Of a DNA stretch of 35,740 nucleotides, positions 17,537-24,075 are shown piece after piece. The DNA is taken from the NCBI RefSeq assembly GCF_029215995.1, contig NZ_JAEMVB010000017.1, positions 1 through 35,740 of the forward strand, written 5' to 3'. Source of the stretch: Sulfurimonas sp. SAG-AH-194-L11. GTDB taxonomy: Bacteria > Campylobacterota > Campylobacteria > Campylobacterales > Sulfurimonadaceae. The notes beneath the pieces are model-generated. The model made no database searches. It was not told the origin of the DNA and worked only from the letters and a program-made list of their open reading frames with translations. Position 1 is the stretch's first letter, and each line of letters opens with the position of its first letter. A program made the translations under genes and the position numbers.

Positions 17537-18295
17537 TTACTTAGCTTCTATAAGTCTATCATGAAGTTCTTGAACTGGACGCTCATTATCAACATAAAAC
17601 TTTCTAAAGTGTTCTATCTGTGCTTTAGATGCTTTTTGCGGTGACTTTAAAAGATACCACTGTACATTTTCAGAACATGGTGGTGTTGTTAGAGAACCTA
17701 TATAGTGATAATAGTGTGCAGTCTCTAGTGGTACAAAATCTTGTGGATCGAGTTGTACTGTAGAGCCTACATTATTAATGATTTTTTCTAAAACTTTATT
17801 ACTTTCACCCTCTTCAAAAAAAACTGCTACAACTGCTAACTGTTTTGTTTTTGGATTTTGATGTACCATATGTGCAACCATATCGTAGCGTTTACCATCT
17901 ATAGTATGCTCTGATTTTCCATGAAAGTGAAACTGTAACAAATCAAAAGATTCACCATGAAGGTTTATATGCCCTCCATGTTCAGGTGTCACTTTAATAG
18001 AGTGACCGTTATCAATCACTTTTGCAAGACCCGTAATATCATCATGCATACTTAAATCATACTCATGATTCATCTTTAATGTCTTACCTGGAATAATATT
18101 TACAGGAGACTGATGAATACCTTTTCCACATGTGCCTGAGAACTCTTCCCAATGTGTTGGACCATTGTTTGTCCCATAATCCCAATGTTTTTCATGAGCA
18201 GATGAAGCTTTATGTTGAGCTTTTGCGTCTTGTGAATGATGACAACCTGTCAATGCGAATGCTGCTATGCTTAATGCTAATAGTCTGTTTTTCAT
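17537..18295 (-). CDS. Periplasmic alpha-carbonic anhydrase lipoprotein
   Basis: The enzyme interconverts CO2 and bicarbonate in the periplasm. The 252-residue precursor has a lipoprotein signal with lipobox LTGC (C18) and a His-rich linker, then an alpha-class domain. Visible motifs are THWEEF, QSPVNI, the zinc ligands H123 and H125 (FHFHGKSEH) and H142 (VAHMVH), and SLTTPPCSE with the active-site Thr. C56 and the Cys of TPPC would form the usual disulfide. At the position normally Glu next to the third zinc ligand (E117 of human CA II), this protein reads Val (V140), if the alignment is ungapped. The gene lies 22 nt behind an outer-membrane porin gene and is probably co-transcribed. A role in inorganic-carbon supply or pH control is likely. 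Confidence 0.95.
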   Translation of the reverse strand: MKNRLLALSIAAFALTGCHHSQDAKAQHKASSAHEKHWDYGTNNGPTHWEEFSGTCGKGIHQSPVNIIPGKTLKMNHEYDLSMHDDITGLAKVIDNGHSIKVTPEHGGHINLHGESFDLLQFHFHGKSEHTIDGKRYDMVAHMVHQNPKTKQLAVVAVFFEEGESNKVLEKIINNVGSTVQLDPQDFVPLETAHYYHYIGSLTTPPCSENVQWYLLKSPQKASKAQIEHFRKFYVDNERPVQELHDRLIEAK

Positions 18296-18317
18296 AATTT
18301 TGTTTTCCTTTTTTCTT

Positions 18318-19685
18318 TTAAAATTTATAGTTAGCTATAGCTCTGTACTGAGTTAAAAGCTTCACCTGTGCATTTAAACTACCATCGACTTTGGCAGATG
18401 TATCATTTGTTACCCAGATACCTTTGAGTTGTAAAGTGAAAGTTTCATGAGCTTTATACTGTAAAACTATATTGTAATCTTCTTGTGTTTTATCAAATCC
18501 TACTCTATCAAATGATGTATTGAGATATGAGAGTGTTGTGCTAAAACCTTTTAGTCCAAAATCATCATACTTTTGATTATAAAGCAACTTAATACCCTGT
18601 GCTCCACCAATATAAATACTATCTGCATTTAATGCATTTCCATAATTTGATTGAAACAGATCATTTGAAGTAATCATATTTGTAAAGAGTGGTGTTCCGT
18701 CCCATGGGAGGACTAAACTATCATGCTTAGCACTTTTTTTGAAAACTTTAGAGTATGCTATTAGAAGTTTTGAACTTCCTTTTGTAAGGCTTGTTTTTAA
18801 ACCAATAGCATTAACTGAAATTGCTCCACCTGCGTAACTTGGATTTTGTTTCAGATAAGTTTCTGCATTCCCTATACTTCTTTGAGTGATATATTCAGCA
18901 CCCAAAGAGAGTTTAGTCTCTGCCATATTCATCTTATAGTACCCACTCATATAAAGCGAATTCATAAAATCACTTGCATAGTAGTTGTAAAGTTTAACAG
19001 AGTAGTTATCAGCTTTATGATTAAAACCAAACATTCCTACATATCCTGAATCTGAACCTGTAATAACTTTTGTTTGATCACCTAATGCATGCTTGATAAT
19101 ATTAATAAAAACATCTGAAGTTCTCTGTTTAAAAGCAGAGTAGTATGCTACGTCAAGCTTCGTATCCTCTTTTAAAGTATACTTAAATGATACGCCCTCA
19201 ACAGCTGAGGGTAATAAACGCACTACTTTTGCATCAATAAGTGGTGTTTTAATCACCTCTCTACCTAAATAGATACCCATGTTTTTATAGTCATATGCTA
19301 AATATGCTTCAGCTAAAACAGAAAAACCTTTGCTTGCTATGTCACCAGAAGGGCCATCTCCAAGTCGAACACCATTGTCTCGACCGATGATTGATGCATC
19401 TACATTTGGACCGAGTAAAAAGGGATTTGTCGTCATAAAGGCTACACCTGCACGAAAACCATATAAAGATGCACTATCAAAGTGAAGTTGTCCACCAGCG
19501 GTATTAGCATAAGCAGATGTGTTTTGCGCATTTTGTGCAGAGTTATCTTTATCTGTTTGTATATAATAGTACTTCACATTACCGCTCACACTAGCTTCAT
19601 TAAAAACGTCAGCAAGTGTACTTACTTCTGAAGTTGCCAATAGAGCTGATGAGAGGAGGATAATAGCTAAACTTCTATATTTCAT
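18318..19685 (-). CDS. Outer-membrane porin, OprD/Campylobacterota Opr-like
   Basis: This 455-residue precursor has a signal peptide (residues 1-19, cleavage near LLATSE). The mature part is made of amphipathic strands alternating with loops and ends in Phe (ANYKF), the outer-membrane insertion signal. Strings such as GNVKYYYIQTDKD, FDSASLYGFRAG and LGREVIKTPLID resemble the OprD-like porins common in Campylobacterota. It should form a beta-barrel for small solutes; selectivity is unknown. AAAGGA precedes two closely spaced ATGs (19689 and 19685); the second is used here. The carbonic anhydrase gene follows after 22 nt, which makes uptake of inorganic carbon or a related anion a reasonable idea, but only from context. 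Confidence 0.82.
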   Translation of the reverse strand: MKYRSLAIILLSSALLATSEVSTLADVFNEASVSGNVKYYYIQTDKDNSAQNAQNTSAYANTAGGQLHFDSASLYGFRAGVAFMTTNPFLLGPNVDASIIGRDNGVRLGDGPSGDIASKGFSVLAEAYLAYDYKNMGIYLGREVIKTPLIDAKVVRLLPSAVEGVSFKYTLKEDTKLDVAYYSAFKQRTSDVFINIIKHALGDQTKVITGSDSGYVGMFGFNHKADNYSVKLYNYYASDFMNSLYMSGYYKMNMAETKLSLGAEYITQRSIGNAETYLKQNPSYAGGAISVNAIGLKTSLTKGSSKLLIAYSKVFKKSAKHDSLVLPWDGTPLFTNMITSNDLFQSNYGNALNADSIYIGGAQGIKLLYNQKYDDFGLKGFSTTLSYLNTSFDRVGFDKTQEDYNIVLQYKAHETFTLQLKGIWVTNDTSAKVDGSLNAQVKLLTQYRAIANYKF

Positions 19686-19803
19686 TCATTTCCTTTATTG
19701 TCACGGCGGTATTTTACTATTAAGCATATAAAAAAATTATTAAAACGGTATGGATAAGCGTAAAAGTGTAAAATTTATGTAAATATTTAAGGAAGAAGAA
19801 AGA

Positions 19804-19827
19804 GTATCAAGACAAGAGTCTTGATAC
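19804..19827 (-). terminator. Rho-independent terminator of rplM-rpsI
   Basis: GTATCAAGAC (19804-19813) and GTCTTGATAC (19818-19827) form a perfect 10-bp stem with a 4-nt loop. Read on the minus strand it follows the rpsI stop by about 20 nt and is followed by a pyrimidine-rich tail (TCTTTCTTCTTCC). It also insulates the downstream porin gene. Confidence 0.75.
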
Positions 19828-19847
19828 GGTAGAGAGGTAAAAAAAGA

Positions 19848-20240
19848 TTAACGCTTAGAGAACTGGCGAGAACGACGAGCTTTTCTCTTACCTGGTTTCT
19901 TACGTTCAACAACACGTGAATCACGAGTCATCATACCCTCTGGTTTAAGGATTGCTTTGATTTCTGGGTTAAATGCTACTAGAGCCTTAGAAATACCATG
20001 ACGAAGTGCATCAGCTTGACCACCAAAACCACCACCAAAAGTAGTAGCAACGATGTCAACAGACTCACCAAGCTTAGATACAGCAAGTGGCTGCTTAACA
20101 CGAAGTTTCTTAGCTTCAAGTCCACCTAACCATGCATCTAAAGAAAGACCATTGATTGTCATTTTACCAGTACCTGGAGTTAACCATACTTTTGCGATAG
20201 ACGCTTTACGTTTACCAGTTGCATAAATTGTATTTGCCAT
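19848..20240 (-). CDS. rpsI: Small ribosomal subunit protein uS9
   Basis: S9 binds the 3' domain of 16S rRNA, and its C-terminal tail reaches the tRNA in the P site. The 130-residue protein shows [15 protein letters not shown] near the N-terminus, [15 protein letters not shown], and the basic tail [12 protein letters not shown] ending in the conserved Lys-Arg. It is of normal length. AAGGAT precedes the ATG. It follows rplM by 9 nt in the widely conserved rplM-rpsI operon and is followed by a strong hairpin terminator. Confidence 0.98.
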   Translation of the reverse strand: MANTIYATGKRKASIAKVWLTPGTGKMTINGLSLDAWLGGLEAKKLRVKQPLAVSKLGESVDIVATTFGGGFGGQADALRHGISKALVAFNPEIKAILKPEGMMTRDSRVVERKKPGKRKARRSRQFSKR

Positions 20241-20249
20241 TCTTTATCC

Positions 20250-20672
20250 TTACTTAGCTAATTGTGCAGTGTGAGGGTGTTCTGCACCTGCATATATTTT
20301 TAATTTTTTAATCATTTTAGCACCAAGCTTAGTTTTAGGAAGCATACCGCGAGCAGATAACTTGTATAGTTTCTCTGGGTTTTTCTCTAAAAGTTCAGTC
20401 ATTTTAACACTCTTAGTTGAACCGAAGTAACCTGAGTGAGAGAAGTACTCTTTGTTAGCTATTTTACCAAGTCCGTTGAACTTAGCTTTAGAAGCGTTGA
20501 TGATAACAACATAGTCACCACAATCAATGTTTGGAGTCCAACAAGTTTTGTTTTTTCCACGAAGAAGAGTAGCTACTTCAGTCATCATACGACCAAAAGT
20601 TTTCCCCTCAGCATCAATCAAAATCCATTTTTGATCAATTTGTTCAGTAGTTGCAATTTTAGTAAATTTCAT
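20250..20672 (-). CDS. rplM: Large ribosomal subunit protein uL13
   Basis: L13 is an early-assembly 23S rRNA-binding protein of the large subunit. The 140-residue protein has the family landmarks WILIDAEGKTFGR, LLRGKNKTCWTPN, GDYVVIINA, HSGYFG and the GMLPKTKLG motif, and ends in HPHTAQLAK. Length is normal. AAAGG precedes the ATG at 20672. Minus-strand TATACT at 20733-20738 is the likely -10 of the rplM-rpsI operon, giving a leader of about 55 nt. Confidence 0.98.
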   Translation of the reverse strand: MKFTKIATTEQIDQKWILIDAEGKTFGRMMTEVATLLRGKNKTCWTPNIDCGDYVVIINASKAKFNGLGKIANKEYFSHSGYFGSTKSVKMTELLEKNPEKLYKLSARGMLPKTKLGAKMIKKLKIYAGAEHPHTAQLAK

Positions 20673-20703
20673 TATGAACCTTTTTAGTATTTAATTTTTT
20701 AAG

Positions 20704-20720
20704 CAAATGCGAGCGCTTTG
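20704..20720 (-). promoter_or_regulatory. Small hairpin in the rplM leader
   Basis: In the predicted leader, CAAAGC and GC(A)TTTG can pair around GCTC with one bulged base. L13 operons are autoregulated in some bacteria, so this is a candidate binding site, but the hairpin is short and could be chance. Confidence 0.2.
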
Positions 20721-20732
20721 TTTAGTAGCGAA

Positions 20733-20738
20733 AGTATA
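20733..20738 (-). promoter_or_regulatory. Probable -10 element for rplM-rpsI
   Basis: Minus-strand TATACT (context GGTTATACTTT) about 60 nt before the rplM ATG. No clear -35 box is seen. Confidence 0.45.
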
Positions 20739-20871
20739 ACCCGTAAACCTTAAGAGAACCAAAAATTAAGGTAATTTTAATTAATTGTGGCTTAATTTAA
20801 GTATTTTATAAGTTTCACCCTTATTGCTATAAAATTTTACCATGATTTATAAAGTAATTACCTATATTGAG

Positions 20872-20877
20872 TATAAT
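20872..20877 (+). promoter_or_regulatory. -10 element placing the modA start at +1/+2
   Basis: A consensus TATAAT ends 7 nt before the ATG at 20885. Transcription from it would begin at the start codon or one base before, giving a leaderless modA mRNA. The same spacing is found at the zinc operon (29956-29961). Confidence 0.5.
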
Positions 20878-20884
20878 GCTAGAT

Positions 20885-21634
20885 ATGCAAAAAATTCTTT
20901 TTATATTTATACTCTTTTTTACTTTTACACTTAATGCGGTAACACTCAACATTGCAGTAGCTACAAATGTGAGTTATGCCATAGAGGAGTTAAAAGCAAA
21001 ATTTTTACAAACACATCCAGATATAAAGATAAACATCATTTTAGGAAGTAGTGGAAAACTTACAGCACAAATAAGTCATGGCGCGCCTTATGGACTTTTT
21101 ATGTCAGCTAATATGCTTTATCCTCAAAAACTATACAAACAAAAACTTGCCATTACAAAACCTCTTGTATATACCAAAGGTGCATTAGCTCTTTTTAGTA
21201 GCTCTTCACAAGATTTTTCTTTAGGACTCCAAGTTTTAAAAACAAAAGAGATTCAAAAAATTGCAATAGCTAGTCCAAAAACAGCCCCTTATGGTAAAGC
21301 TGCATTTGAAGCGATCAAAAATGCCAATATCTATAAAGATATCAGGGCAAAACTTATCTTTGCAGAGTCTATTTCGCAAACTCTCTCCTATATTAGGAGT
21401 GCCGCTGACATCGGTTTTGTTGCTTTATCTTCACTTTATAGTGCTAAAATGTCCAGATATAAAAAAGGAACACACTTCTACGAAGTAGACACTACACTTT
21501 ACAGTCCCATAAAGCAAGGTCTTGTTCTGCTCTCTTACGGTAAATCTGTGCAGGAGTATAAACTCTTTTATGAGTTTATACTAAGTGCTGATGCAAAAAA
21601 AATCTTTAAAAAATATGGATATTTAGTCTCATGA
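20885..21634 (+). CDS. modA: Molybdate ABC transporter substrate-binding protein
   Basis: ModA captures molybdate or tungstate in the periplasm for ModBC. The chosen start gives 249 residues: signal peptide 1-18 (KILFIFILFFTFTLNA), then a family fold with VATNVSYAIEEL, a GSSGKL oxyanion-binding loop, SHGAPYGLFMSAN, PKTAPYGKAAFEAI and DIGFVALSSL. I use the ATG at 20885 because it starts directly before the signal peptide; in-frame ATG 20876 and TTG 20867 overlap the TATAAT and have no ribosome-binding site. There is no Shine-Dalgarno before 20885 either, in keeping with a leaderless message. The gene overlaps the next (Mop-like) gene by 4 nt (ATGA). Confidence 0.93.
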   Translation: MQKILFIFILFFTFTLNAVTLNIAVATNVSYAIEELKAKFLQTHPDIKINIILGSSGKLTAQISHGAPYGLFMSANMLYPQKLYKQKLAITKPLVYTKGALALFSSSSQDFSLGLQVLKTKEIQKIAIASPKTAPYGKAAFEAIKNANIYKDIRAKLIFAESISQTLSYIRSAADIGFVALSSLYSAKMSRYKKGTHFYEVDTTLYSPIKQGLVLLSYGKSVQEYKLFYEFILSADAKKIFKKYGYLVS

Positions 21635-22026
21635 GCCAATTTCATGCAAAAGTTATAGATATACAAGAGCATAACTCTATAAACATAGTCACATTTGATG
21701 CTAATGGCTTTACGCTTACTATGATGAGCCTTGAGTTAAGTGAGCATATAAAAGTCGCAACGAAGCTTGTTCTAGGTGTAAAAGCTTCAAGTGTCGCCAT
21801 CGCTAAAGCATTTAGTGGAGAGCTCAGTTATGCAAACCAACTTCCACTAGAAATACAAAAGATACAAGAGGGAGAACTTCTCTGCTCTTTAGAACTAAAG
21901 ACACACAACTTTGAACTTGAGTCCATCATCACAACAGCTTCTAAAAAAAGAATGCATCTGCAAGTCACAGACTCTATCACAGCACTTATCAAGTCTTCAG
22001 ACCTTTATATAGTAAAGGTGCTTTAA
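21631..22026 (+). CDS. TOBE/Mop-like molybdate-binding protein
   Basis: This 131-residue cytoplasmic protein starts in an ATGA overlap with modA and ends directly before modB. It has two consecutive beta-barrel-like halves of TOBE type. The LVLGVKASSVAIAKA segment near residues 47-61 is the family's hallmark strand-turn around the oxyanion site, and NQLPLEIQKIQEGEL links to a second half. Mop-type proteins bind molybdate in the cytoplasm for storage or sensing. A separate small TOBE gene inserted between modA and modB is a common Campylobacterota arrangement. I see no DNA-binding helix-turn-helix, so it is not a full ModE repressor. Confidence 0.75.
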   Translation: MSQFHAKVIDIQEHNSINIVTFDANGFTLTMMSLELSEHIKVATKLVLGVKASSVAIAKAFSGELSYANQLPLEIQKIQEGELLCSLELKTHNFELESIITTASKKRMHLQVTDSITALIKSSDLYIVKVL

Positions 22027-22695
22027 ATGTTTGAACCTTTTTATATCAGTTTTAAACTCGCAAGTATTACTGTTCTTATTCTCTTTCTTATCGCGCTACC
22101 TCTGAGTTGGTATCTCTCTCAAACACGCTCAAAAATAAAACCTTTTTTAGAAGCCCTTACTGCTCTTCCTATTGTTTTACCGCCTTCTGTTTTAGGTTTT
22201 TACATTTTAGTAGCCCTCTCTCAAAACTCGCCACTTGGTAGCTTTTTTAAAGAGACTTTTGATATTAGTTTAGTTTTTAACTTCACTTCACTTGTCATAG
22301 CGAGTTGTTTTTACTCCCTCCCTTTTATGGTTCAACCACTCCAAAGTGGTTTTGAATCTTTAAATAAAAATATGCTTGAAGCGAGTTATCTTGCAGGTAA
22401 GAGTAGACTACAAACTATTCTTTTTGTAGCACTGCCAAACATTAAACCCGCACTTATTACGGCTATCATCATCACATTTGCTCATACTGTAGGTGAGTTT
22501 GGAGTTGTTCTTATGGTTGGTGGAAGTATCCCAGGTGAGACAAAAGTTGCCTCAGTTGCCATCTACGAAATGGTTGAGATAATGGACTACAAGGGTGCAC
22601 ATATATATAGTGCGATTATGCTGGGTATGAGTTTTATAGTGCTTTTAAGTGTTTATACTTTTAATGCTAAGCATAAAAGAAAGTTTGGACTCTAA
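22027..22695 (+). CDS. modB: Molybdate ABC transporter permease
   Basis: ModB is the inner-membrane channel of the molybdate importer. The 222-residue protein has about five or six hydrophobic helices. It carries LPIVLPPSVLGFYIL typical of ModB and the cytoplasmic EAA loop (EASYLAGKSRLQTI to LPNIKPALI) that docks on the ATPase, followed by HTVGEFGVVLMVGG. It starts immediately after the stop of the Mop-like gene and is followed one base later by modC. Confidence 0.95.
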   Translation: MFEPFYISFKLASITVLILFLIALPLSWYLSQTRSKIKPFLEALTALPIVLPPSVLGFYILVALSQNSPLGSFFKETFDISLVFNFTSLVIASCFYSLPFMVQPLQSGFESLNKNMLEASYLAGKSRLQTILFVALPNIKPALITAIIITFAHTVGEFGVVLMVGGSIPGETKVASVAIYEMVEIMDYKGAHIYSAIMLGMSFIVLLSVYTFNAKHKRKFGL

Positions 22696-22696
22696 G

Positions 22697-23557
22697 ATGA
22701 TACATATAAACATAAGTAAAGCCCTCCACGGTGTTAAGGGGAGTATGAAGTTAGAAGTAAACCTCAACATAAAACAGGGCGAGTTTATAGCACTCACAGG
22801 GGTAAGTGGTAGTGGTAAGACGACCCTACTTCGTATATTAGCAGGACTCGAAGAGGCAGATGGTCAAATAGAAGTAAATAATATCTTTTGGCTCAAAAAT
22901 AACAAAAGCCTCAAGCCACAAAAACGCTCTATCGGTTTTATGCATCAGGAGAGTGCTCTTTTTCTTAACATGAGTGTTTTACAAAACCTTCTCTTTGTTC
23001 AAAAGGATTTAGAACTTGCCCTGCGTTTACTCTCGCTTACAGGGCTAAATGAGCTTAAAGATAGATACCCAAAAACACTCAGTGGGGGACAAAAACAACG
23101 GGTTAGTTTATGCCGTGCCATGATGAAAAGACCCGCTATACTACTTCTAGATGAACCTTTATCAGCACTCGATGCGAAGATGAGAGGAGAACTTCAACTC
23201 CAGATACTCTCTCTTCATAAAGAGTTTAATACAACTACTATTTTAGTCTCTCATGACCCTAGCGAGATATATAAACTCTCTACCCGTACAGTAGTTTTAG
23301 AAAATGCTAAAGTAATAAAAGATGCAAATACAAAAGAGGTTCTACTAAAATCTCAAGGAAGCCAAAAGTTTAGCTTTGAGGGTGAACTGTTAGAGCTTCA
23401 AGAGGTCGATGTAGTAATCATCGCTATCGTAGCCATAGGACAGCAGATTGTAGAAGTTGTACTCAGTAAAAAAGAGGCACAAGAGCTACAAGTAGGTAAG
23501 AGAGTCATACTTAGTACTAAAGCATTTGCTCCGACTATTTTACACCCATCTCTGTAA
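22697..23557 (+). CDS. modC: Molybdate ABC transporter ATP-binding protein
   Basis: ModC energises molybdate import. The 286-residue protein has Walker A GVSGSGKTT (about 35-43), a Q-loop in FMHQESALF, the signature LSGGQKQRVSL, Walker B ILLLDEPLSALD and the H-loop in LVSHDP. A single C-terminal TOBE-like segment (about 225-286) follows. I chose the ATG at 22697, one base after the modB stop; a longer frame from 22649 lies inside modB and adds sequence not typical of the family. The 3' end overlaps the convergent Hcp-like gene by 23 nt, which is the largest overlap in the window. Confidence 0.95.
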   Translation: MIHINISKALHGVKGSMKLEVNLNIKQGEFIALTGVSGSGKTTLLRILAGLEEADGQIEVNNIFWLKNNKSLKPQKRSIGFMHQESALFLNMSVLQNLLFVQKDLELALRLLSLTGLNELKDRYPKTLSGGQKQRVSLCRAMMKRPAILLLDEPLSALDAKMRGELQLQILSLHKEFNTTTILVSHDPSEIYKLSTRTVVLENAKVIKDANTKEVLLKSQGSQKFSFEGELLELQEVDVVIIAIVAIGQQIVEVVLSKKEAQELQVGKRVILSTKAFAPTILHPSL

Positions 23558-24059
23558 GCTGTTTAACATAAAAGCAGCCATCATCTATGCCTAATTCACA
23601 TGCTATTTTATAGTATTTTTTAGAGACTGTTCTGTCGCGTTTGACACCCCGTCCTATCTCATAACAAAAGGCATAGTGTTGACATGCCATAGCTACACTG
23701 TTATCACATGCCTTGCCATAAAACTTTAAAGCTTTCGGATAATTTTTCTCTACTCCAGTACCTTTATTATAGCTATTTGCTATAAATAGACAAGATTTTC
23801 CTAAGCCTAATTCACATGACTTTGTATAAAACTTTAAAGCTTTAGGGATATCTATAGCAACTGTAATACCTTGGTTATAGGCTTCAGCTACATACTGACA
23901 AGCTAAAGGATTTTTCTCTTCACATGCTGCTTTAAATATTTCAAAGGCTTTTACCTTATTTCCTTGGTTTGATTCTTTAATCCCCTCTTCTACTGATGCT
24001 GCATATATGTTTACACTTAATAATGCAAGTAGTAGCAGTACTGTTCTCATTTTTTTCAT
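23535..24059 (-). CDS. Exported cysteine-rich Sel1-repeat protein (Hcp-like)
   Basis: This 174-residue precursor has a signal peptide (residues 1-21, ending NIYAAS) and four Sel1-like repeats. Each carries a cysteine pair eight residues apart: ACEEKNPLAC, SCELGLGKSC, ACDNSVAMAC and ACELGIDDGC. This spacing is the hallmark of Helicobacter cysteine-rich proteins (Hcp), whose cysteines bridge the two helices of each repeat. Some Hcps bind penicillin, but no general function is established. It lies 16 nt after the ABC-F gene on the same strand with GAAGGGA before the ATG, so it may belong to that operon. Its 3' end overlaps modC. Confidence 0.88.
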   Translation of the reverse strand: MKKMRTVLLLLALLSVNIYAASVEEGIKESNQGNKVKAFEIFKAACEEKNPLACQYVAEAYNQGITVAIDIPKALKFYTKSCELGLGKSCLFIANSYNKGTGVEKNYPKALKFYGKACDNSVAMACQHYAFCYEIGRGVKRDRTVSKKYYKIACELGIDDGCFYVKQLTEMGVK

Positions 24060-24075
24060 CTCTATCCCTTCTTTT

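Noticed and set aside
5801..20866. tRNA or other structured RNA genes in the intergenic gaps
   Set aside because: I inspected the gaps at 5801-5897, 9573-9663, 12712-12806, 19686-19803 and 20673-20866 and saw no cloverleaf, GTTCRA motif or riboswitch-like pattern.
20842..20884. A small open frame beginning at ATG 20842 before modA
   Set aside because: It is out of frame with modA, lacks a ribosome-binding site and ends soon inside the gene.
22649..22696. Upstream start of modC
   Set aside because: It lies inside modB and adds residues not found in ATP-binding subunits; the ATG at 22697 follows the modB stop by one base.
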